Assembly (NCBI GenBank): GCA_003971905.1
Contig: RSEE01000004.1
Span: 1,268,069 to 1,332,068 of the forward strand
Source: Moniliella sp. 'wahieum'
Taxonomy: Eukaryota; Basidiomycota; Moniliellomycetes; Moniliellales; Moniliellaceae
Reading direction: 5' to 3'
DNA: 64,000 bases
The notes beneath the pieces were generated by a model, which saw only the letters and a program-made list of their open reading frames with translations, was not told the DNA's origin and made no database searches. The position numbers and the translations under genes are program-made. Of the stretch, positions 57,056-64,000 are shown piece after piece. Every line of letters starts with the position of its first letter. Position 1 is the first letter of the stretch.

Positions 57056-60000
57056 ATGCGCGCCAGCGTCAGCAGCGGCCTCAGCTTCTCTGCCCTCCGC
57101 CGCACCCACTCGCCCTCCGCCGACCCTCCCGCGCCCCCGCCCCCCCGGCCCCGGCCCCGCCCCGGCGCCCGCCCGCCAGCGCACCCGCCGCCGCAGCACC
57201 CGCAGTCTCCAGCGCATCGCCGCCGAGCACCACGCTGCGCTCGACGCCTTCCTCAGGCGCCACAACCTCCATGCCTCCCTCGCCCCCTACCCGCCCTCCC
57301 ACCTGCCCCCGCCCTCGGCCCCGCCCAACGACCGCCGCGCTGCCCGCGGCAAGCTCCTCCGCCTCTCCCCCAACCAGTTTGGCGAGCTCAGCACCGATGT
57401 CTACGACGAGCTTCTCCGCCGCGACGCCCTCGCTCGCGCGCGCACCACTCCTACCGCCCCCCCCGCCCCCCCCGCCCTGCCGCCCGTGCCCACCTACCAT
57501 CCCAAACGCAACGCCACGCGCACCAAACTCTCTGCTCTGCCCAACGGCCGCTTCAAGGACCTTGCCGCCGACGTCTACCTCGAGATTGAGCGCCGCAACC
57601 CTCATCTTGCCCCGCCCACCCCCGTCCCACCCTCGGCCCCCACCCCCACCCCCGGCCCCGCTCCGCCTTCGCTCCCTCCCCTACTCCCCAACTACGCCTG
57701 CCTCGGCCGCCCCTAGCGTCAGCACCCAGCACATCCTTCCCTCCCCTTCCAAGGCCACCGTCGAGGATGCTGTGATCGAAGTGCCCTACGCCCCCGCCGA
57801 GCCGGACACAGATCCGACGCAGAGCACGACTCCCGCGGCAACGCCCACGGCCACGACGGCTCGGGCCTAGAAGAACAGATGCTTGAACCGCATTCTGACT
57901 CTTACCCACATATCCTCGCCCAGACGTCCGAACCCGACGCGGTTACCTCTTGGCGGTCCCTGGGCCTGTCCTCACCGGCCACCAGCCAATCCTCCTTCAC
58001 CCCATCCCACCAGCCTTGGCGGCTGTCCGACGACACTACCGTCCCTCCTTTGCCGCCCATCAACCCGGCCTATGCTCACTCGGGTCACAACAGCAGCACC
58101 TTCTCGGAACAGTTTGCCTCGGAACGCCTCGACTCTGTCCACGAGCTACCAGATCGGCCGGATCGCTCTCGTCCCTACCCTGATCCCACCCCTGCTGCTG
58201 CTTTGGGGACTTCCTCCTCGCCTCAACCAGGGTCCCATGACGAAGCTGCCGGGCCGCGGCACTCTACCCGCTCGTCCCATGGCACCTGGCGCTTCTCGTG
58301 GGGAGAATCCTCCTCGGGCGGCGTCTTGTCGCGGGAAACGTCGGTAGAACGTCCCGTCGCCGCGTTGCCGCTTGCTTCCCGCTCGGCTCCGGGCCCGCCC
58401 GCATCCGCCAGTGCAGGCGCTGCGACCGCCAGCGCTATGGGCGCCCCGCCTTCTTCCAATCGCCCCGTTTCCTCGACAGGAAAAGTGACGATTCATCCAC
58501 CACGCCCACCTCACTTACCTGGGACCCAAGCCATCCGGCGCCCGCCCTTCCCTTACGCAGACACGCCAGACTCGGACGCCTCGCCGCTCGACCCCTCACC
58601 CCCAGCGAAGCCAAGTCGGCTTGGCCTACCCCCCCCCACTGAGGGGAATTGGCGGATTGAAATCATGGGGGTGGGACAAGCAAGGCATGCAGGCTCGCGA
58701 GAATGCAGTATCGCCTACAGATACGCGACAGCAGCCCGAAGATGCGATGGCTGCCCTGGAATTGGAGCTGGCTCAAATGGCTCCTGCGTCCTCTGAGCCG
58801 AGTGCGCCGAGCGTCGAGTCCGCCTTCGAACACTGCCTTGGCCCTTCCGCCACAAGCGCCTGGGGGAGCAAAGAGGATCTGAGGAGAGTTGAACCTCGTT
58901 CGAACACAACTGGAATCCCTCGTCACACCGAAACCGAGTTGCGTTCGGATCTTTCAGTTGCCCATGCTGACTTGACAAAATGCCAGCATGCGCTTAAAGA
59001 GGAGAGTCAGGTGCGCGCCCAGTTGGAATCGAACAAGGCTGCATTGGAGACCAAGTTGGCCTTGCCCCCGCTGCCGTGGAGATTCCCCCGAGCGTGCTGG
59101 CGGCACGAGAAAAAGTAACAGCGTTGATGGCAGAGATGCAAGCCCTAGGCCTGGCCAACGACGAACTGCTGCGCGAAATGAGCGCCAAGGACGGCAACTC
59201 GACGAGGCCCAACGACAACTTCGGACGTGGCAACGCAAATATCGTGCTTTGCGCGCTACTATCCGCCTCGCCTCGTCCCCGGGCGGAACGGAAGCGCCCT
59301 GCCCGATACGAGCAGCGACGTGGCTTACCTGTTGGCAAGTGTGGAGGAGCTGCAGCGGCCAACCATGTAGGTGCCTCTGACGAGGTTCTCCTCGCCGTTC
59401 AACAAGTCGCCAAGGCTGTGACGACTGTGTGCCGCGGCCAGACGGCGGAACGTTGCGCGGCGGTGGGGCCCGTGTTGGAGCACCTGATTTCCTCGGTGCG
59501 GGAACGGGGGGACAACCCTACGCCCACGACCCAAGGAACCTCGACAGGGCGGTGCAAGCCTTGTTGGACCAATTGGGCCAGATGCTGGGACGCCTTTGAC
59601 TTTGGATGGCGATCCCGATCCCGAGCACCCCTTGGCCTCCACTTCGTCCGCTTCCACTTCCACCTCGGCCGGTGACACGGCCTTCTTCTCCCGCCCGCCA
59701 ATACGAAAGCTCACTCCCACCAAAGATCCCCCTCGGCCCCGCCTTCGCCCGATACCACTGTGCCTACTACCTCCAATCCCGTCTCGCCCTCGTGGGCCGA
59801 GCAGGACCGATCGCTGCCCAAACGGGACGAGGCGCGTTCGCCTCCGCTCGAGCCAAGGTTGCCACCACCCCGCCGGCTCCGCGGGACGGGGACGACGAGC
59901 TGGATGAGACGAGTGCGGAGCCAGCAGGAGCACGAACGAGCACGGCGACGTCCGGGGCGGGCCGCATGTCGGTCTGGTCGCAAGGCACCTTGCCCGTGCA

Positions 60001-60672
60001 CCAACGTCCCAAGGCGGAAACGTTCGAGTTGCGACGGTACATTGAGGTGCAAACCCGTGCCATTTTTGGTAGTGTGTCCGAGTTGCTCGGCCTGCTGCGC
60101 AGTGCAGGACCAACGGGACCAACGGGTGAGGCGCTGACCAGTTCCTTGGGACAGATCGTCACGTTTGCCATGGCCATCCAGGCCATTCGGTGGACCATCT
60201 GCCTCGGCTACGCGGTCGGGAGAAGGGCACCGATCCGGAAGCGGAGCGGGTGCTGAGCGCCTTGGCAGGACCATGTGACGTCCTGGTCGCTGTCCAGGAG
60301 CGTACGCGCGCCGGAGGCGAGTGAGCGCCGGCGATAAGGCCAGCTTGGCACGCGCGTGCTACGCGCTGGCCAAAGCGCTCAAAGCACTCGAATCGCTACT
60401 TGGTCCGGATCGGCCCAAGCCTCCCCCCCCCAGTGACTTGGCGTGAACGTCAAGCGCTCTGGAACGCCTGGCTCGGAACACTGGCTGAGAAGATGGCAGC
60501 GGTGGCTACGACGCAGGGACTGCTGGTCAGTCCATGCCGTGCTGACCCCTTCTTTCCCCTGCCTGCCCCCTCCTTCCCTCTTATTCCCCTTGTCTACCCT
60601 ATTCTCCTTGCACTCCTTGCAATCCCTTTCCCCCCTTGGCTCCCTTTACCCTTCTTGCCAGCCCCCGCGTAG
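57056..60672 (+). CDS. SPA2: Spa2-like polarity scaffold (SHD/GIT repeats)
   Basis: Polarisome scaffold that links MAP-kinase kinases and formin machinery at growing tips. ATG 57056 (MRASVSSGLSFSALRR) and a Pro/Ala-rich stretch precede RRRSTRSLQRIAAEHHAALDAFLRRH. The Spa2 homology domain has two GIT-type repeats: KLLRLSPNQFGELSTDVYDELLRR (57351-57422) and KLSALPNGRFKDLAADVYLEIERR (57526-57597). Spacing and sequence match Spa2/Sph1. The middle is Ser/Pro-rich. A coiled coil (HTETELRSDLSVAHADLTKCQ and LAAREKVTALMAEMQALGLANDELL) lies at 58920-59180. A helical C-terminal domain includes EVLLAVQQVAKAVTTVCRG, VQTRAIFGSVSELLGLLR and ACYALAKALKALESLLG. Frame breaks are frequent (near 57180, 57710, 57870, 58620, 59080, 59230, 59560, 60230, 60320 and 60420). 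The stop at 60670-60672 is uncertain within about 100 nt. Confidence 0.82.
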
Positions 60673-60811
60673 CGCTAACGAACGCTGCGGATCCCTCGAT
60701 CCGAGCCCTGTCGCTCATTTGAATAGTAATTAATGGATTGACCGAAAGGTCACGTCGATGAACCCGCACCGAGGCGAGAGAGAAGGAGGAGACGCGGTGA
60801 TGCCTACCCGT

Positions 60812-62421
60812 TTACCGACCAGGACCGTGGCGGTAGAGCTCCGCAGCCTGTTGCAGCCGAACCACCAACTCGCCAACCAGTGGAGGCAGGGTGGACTGGA
60901 GTTGCACCCCGGGCCGAGCCCAGTACTGTTCCACCCCTGTGCCTGTCGCGAGGGACGAAGGAGCAGGCGTTGGTCCAGCAGCGTCCACGCTTCGGGCAAG
61001 TGAGCCAGCGCACTCGTTGCGATTGCCTGTTCTTCCCGCGTCGGCGGTTGGCGCGACAAGACGATGGCCCGGGTGACGGGCTGGCCTCGAGCACGAATCG
61101 TTGTCCTTCGTATTTGGACCCCGGCCAAGGTCAGTTTGCCTGGGCCGGGTCGGAGGGCTGGGTCGGGTCGGGGTCGGGGTCGGGGTCCAACAAGGTACAT
61201 GCCGCGTCCCAGGAGCGCGAAGAGCCGCGCGCTTCGGGGCTGCCGCTGGGGAACGGTGACACGGCATCGAGCAGGAGAGCGAGTGCGTGGGCGCGGACCG
61301 GCGCCGGTGCTGACGCCGGGTACGGTCCAACCAGCAGACTCGAACGTGGATGCGCCGGCAGCCCCCAACGCGTCGTGTCTGGCATCCAGACCGGGGCAGG
61401 CAGGCGGATTTGCATGGCCATCGCTACCGCTTCCGCCTCCAAGTCCAGTTGGTTGCGTTGGGTGGCGAGCTGCGTGACGAGGCGGGCCAAACCCCGGGGG
61501 CTCCGGTCCTCCAGCGCGAACGCCGAGCCAAGATCCTGGAAAAGGGACGTGTACTTGCACCGCATTGCTTCACTCACCTTGTCCGCCTTTGGGTCGGCCA
61601 GAAACGCACGAATCTCGTTGCGCACGCCGACGGTGGGATCGGTTGCTTTCGTCCTCGAACCACCGCTCCCGCGCGCCAGACACACGTTGCGCAACGTCGT
61701 CTTGTTCACCTGCAAAAAACGACGAACGAGCAACTGCTCTTCCATCCCGGGCGCTTGGTCCGCAACGAGCATGCGATGCGCCACCCCATGCGCCCGCACC
61801 GCGTCGCCACCCACCGCCGCCGCCGCTTGCTCCGCCTGCTGCGCCAACGGCCAGGGGGGCAGACCAAACCGAGCTGGCGCAAGGCGGGTACGGTACGCAT
61901 GCCAGCCAGCCCGTCCGAGGCGGATCGCGAGCCGCCGGCCCAGCGCAAAGCCATTGTCTCCACTTGATCTTGGGCGTGGTGGGCGGTGAGGAGGACGTGG
62001 GCGCGGGATGTGTGCAGATGCGACGCCAGACAGCGGTACCTCCACGTGCGCAGCGCGTCCTCGCGCGCATCCACACTGGCACCACTGCTGCTCCCGGCGG
62101 GGGCGGCGGGGGGGAGACGGTAGGTGGTGTGGCGGAGGCCCAGGCGCGCGGCCAGGCTCGCCACCCGCGCGCTTCGTCCGCGCTGCTGGGGCGCAACCCG
62201 TGGTCGCACGTCACCGCCTCCACGTGCAGCCAGGGCGCGGCGCGGGCCACCTGCGCACACAGCAGCAGCAGCCCCACCGAGTCGCTCCCGCCCGACGCGG
62301 CAACGACACACCCAGACGCGAAGGAGGTGGCATCCTGCGCTCGCCCACCCACAGCAGGTGGCCAAGGCCAGGCAAGAAGAAGCCAGTCAGCGAACAAGCG
62401 AGGCAAAGCAGCTGTTGGCAC
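60812..62421 (-). CDS. tRNA(Ile)-lysidine synthase-like ATPase (TilS/MesJ family)
   Basis: PP-loop ATPase. In bacteria the family converts C34 of tRNA-Ile(CAU) to lysidine so that it reads AUA; in fungi it is expected in mitochondria. The PP-loop signature ASGGSDSVGLLLL is near 62320-62280, followed by VEAVTCDHGLRPSSADEA, HLHTSRAHVLLTAHHAQDQVETMALRWAGGS (His-His-Ala-x-Asp, matching the family) and a SGLAGMR-like DGLAGMRTV. The rest is Arg/Pro/Ala-rich with two-helix segments such as RNEIRAFLADPKADKVSEAMR. The most convincing C-terminal frame is LPPLVGELVVRLQQAAELYRHGPGR with TAA 60814-60812. The 5' end is open: the PP-loop frame has a GTG but no ATG before tRNA-Ile, and an out-of-frame ATG lies at 62449. 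Breaks near 62200, 62010, 61740 and 61100. Confidence 0.78.
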
Positions 62422-62450
62422 ACAATGGCACGAAGAACTGGTTAAACATC

Positions 62451-62546
62451 GGTCGATTAGCTCAGTTGGTCAGAGCGTGGTACTAATACATCCGCCTCGG
62501 AGTGTTGGTGATGCCAAGGTCATGAGTTCAAGCCTCATATTGACCA
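62451..62546 (+). tRNA. tRNA-Ile(AAU) with a 22-nt intron
   Basis: The acceptor GGTCGAT (62451-62457) pairs with ATTGACC (62539-62545); discriminator A. The D arm is GCTC-AGTTGGTCA-GAGC. The anticodon stem is TGGTA/TGCCA. The loop CTAATA, a 22-nt insert after base 37, then A, gives anticodon AAU. The T arm is ATGAG-TTCAAGC-CTCAT. The T6 run 62548-62553 follows. Confidence 0.93.
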
Positions 62547-62547
62547 C

Positions 62548-62553
62548 TTTTTT
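62548..62553 (+). terminator. Pol III terminator of tRNA-Ile
   Basis: T6 directly after the tRNA 3' end. Confidence 0.8.
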
Positions 62554-63382
62554 ATTGTTGGCGATTGTATCCATTGAAGGATACACTGTTCTAATCTAAT
62601 CGATAATCGTTGATCAAGGCGGGATCTGGCCGAAGTCGCTCGTTCCACGCTCACCCTTCCGGGCACGGCGAGTGCGGGCACAGGTGCTATATAGTGACTT
62701 GGCAGGGCTGGTTCTCCAGACAGTGATACGACCAACCAAAGTATTGAATTAGTTGGCGGCTTGTTGCAGCGCAAGGCAGGCGCGCGAGATGGGGGCCGCG
62801 TCACAAGCTCTTGTTCGGTTGATGCATGATGGAGAGAGAGGCGGGGTAGGCCGGTAGGCCCGCGGGTTGTGCGTCTGTCTGCCAATGTATTCCGACGAGA
62901 GAATGTGGAAAAGGGGGCCAGCGGGCATGGCCCCCGAGATAGGCTGATGTGGCGGCCGGCAAGGCGAGACGGTGGACGGATGAGGCGCCGAGTGGGTCGG
63001 CCCAGGCGGCTTGAGCTTGAGGCCAGAGGGACAGGCACCGTCTCTTCTGCGCCGCGATCTGAGATCTGTCAGGGATCTTCCGCCTGGCCTGGGTGTGGCC
63101 AAACGTTACATGGCCCCCGCCACGCGCACCCAGCGCCCAGCGCCAAACCAAACGCCCACCTCAATTAGCAATTGCAGCGCCACGTGGCTGCCGGCCGGAC
63201 TATATTGCGACGTGAGAATTACCCGATGGCGGCACAGCGCCAGTGTCCTCCCTCCCTCGGCCCCCCCCCGCAAGAGGCAGGTGTGGCTGTGGTCCGTGCC
63301 ACCCGCGATCCACGACTGTCGACTATCGCTGGATCGATTATCTCTGCGCAGTAGCTGGGCAGCTTCCCCAGGCCCTTGGGCC

Positions 63383-63389
63383 TATTTAA
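63383..63389 (+). promoter_or_regulatory. TATA-like box of the aldo-keto reductase gene
   Basis: TATTTAA 71 nt before the ATG, followed by a CCACCACC/CTCTT-rich leader typical of strongly expressed fungal genes. Confidence 0.45.
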
Positions 63390-63459
63390 CACCTCGGCCC
63401 CGCCATGCACTCGTCTTCCACACCACCACCACCTCTACCACACACCTCTCTTCTCCACC

Positions 63460-64000
63460 ATGGTTTCCTACCACGAGTATGTCCCACGCCTCCCTCCCTT
63501 TCTTCTGTGCCCCAGATGCTGATATGTCTTCTGCCGCTAGGCCTGTTGCTTCCTACAAGCTGTCCAACGGCAACACCATCCCCTCTCTGGGCCTCGGCAC
63601 CTGGAAGAGTGCCCCCGGCCAGGTGGAGACGGCTGTGGCCCACGCCCTGACCCACGGCCAGAAGCTGATTGACGGCCTGGTGCTACGGCAACGAAAATGA
63701 AGTGGGCCAAGGCATCAAGGACTCGGGCGTGCCGCGCGACCAGATCTTTGTGACGAGCAAGTGCTACGAGATCCACCACGCCGACCCGAGGCGGCGGTGC
63801 GCAAGACGCTCAGCGACCTGGGACTGGAATACCTTGACCTCTACCTCGTGCACTGGCCTGTTGCCTTTGAGCCGGTGCCCACCTCGGATGGTTCGCTCCC
63901 CACTGAGGAGAAGAAGACGAGCGAGGGCAAGTACATTATCAACAAGGAGATGTCCGATGACCCTCTGCCCACGTGCGCAAGATGGAGGCGCTGGTCAGAA
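63460..64000 (+). CDS. Aldo-keto reductase, N-terminal part (runs off the window)
   Basis: NADPH-dependent carbonyl reductase, close to the Gcy1/Ypr1-type glycerol or aldehyde reductases. ATG 63460 (MVSYHE); a 64-nt intron (63477-63540, GTATGT donor) leads into [21 protein letters not shown]. The strand with [16 protein letters not shown] carries the catalytic Tyr. [13 protein letters not shown] carries the catalytic Lys. [17 protein letters not shown] carries the catalytic His. The Asp of LID is present too. Frame breaks lie at about 63678, at a CCC run (63785-63787) and at a CCC near 63961; adding one C repairs each of the last two. The 3' half, including the cofactor loop, is outside the window. 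Confidence 0.92.

Larger units (their letters stand above)
62547..63459. other. Intergenic region and aldo-keto reductase promoter
   Basis: No gene supported. The right end carries a TATTTAA box and a CA/CT-rich leader; an AGATCTGTCAGGGATCT stretch lies near 63060. Confidence 0.5.

Noticed and set aside
56860-57870. 336-codon Pro/Ala/Ser frame at the start of Spa2
   Set aside because: The Spa2 GIT repeats are in another frame; only its last 50 codons, after a frame break near 57710, look like the real protein.
1-64000. Genome-wide programmed frameshifting as an explanation for the broken genes
   Set aside because: Breaks go in both directions, most that I could place fall in homopolymers of different bases, and no shared slippery motif or stop-codon context is visible. 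Consensus error explains them more simply.

Overview
This is a 64 kb piece of nuclear DNA from a fungus, most likely a basidiomycete. Genes lie on both strands without operons. Coding sequence is GC-rich. Introns are few and short (44-160 nt), with GTACGT or GTATGT donors, and the tRNA genes carry introns. The gene families fit a basidiomycete: a PHD+SET Set3-type regulator, a tail-anchored FHA/SLMAP-like STRIPAK subunit, Spa2, a DH-only Rho exchange factor, PCL-type cyclins and a DUF6533-like multi-pass membrane protein. I cannot name a genus. I see no CRISPR array, bacterial operon, virus or intact transposon.

Layout, left to right: a Rad5/HLTF/Rad16-group SNF2-RING ATPase (561-4295, +); tRNA-Arg(ACG) (4869-4949); ribosomal protein eL38 (5822-6256, -); the FHA/tail-anchored protein (6639-8628, -); Dcp1 (8992-10176, -); a YqjM-like flavin oxidoreductase (12248-13546, +); a DENN-domain coiled-coil protein (14425-17141, +); an ER cyclophilin (17706-18468, +); a membrane protein (21001-22651, +); a PCL cyclin (25073-26492, -); Vps35 (29528-32774, -); tRNA-Ala(AGC) (33852-33922); a second PCL cyclin (34999-36151, +); a RhoGEF (38769-42343, +); Grx5 (42925-43448, -); NDP kinase (43908-44489, -); Set3-like (45522-50613, +); malic enzyme (51309-53557, +); a coiled-coil protein (53879-56387, -); Spa2 (57056-60672, +); a TilS-like tRNA-Ile lysidine synthase (60812-62421, -); tRNA-Ile(AAU) (62451-62546); and the start of an aldo-keto reductase (63460-end, +).

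The dominant technical feature is that most long genes are broken into two to several reading frames although each protein is recognisable end to end. Where I could place the break, it is usually one base missing or extra in a short G, C or A run. I therefore read these as consensus (sequencing) errors rather than pseudogenes, and each CDS is annotated as one locus spanning the breaks. Grx5 and NDP kinase read through cleanly.

Functionally, much of the window concerns cell polarity, trafficking and growth control (Spa2, RhoGEF, FHA/STRIPAK subunit, DENN protein, Vps35, two PCL cyclins). The rest is housekeeping (eL38, Dcp1, malic enzyme, NDP kinase, Grx5, cyclophilin, tRNAs). Between about 18.5 and 29.5 kb there are only two genes. 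That gene-poor stretch is rich in short palindromic motifs (AGTACT, AAGCTT, AGATCT) and purine-rich simple sequence.
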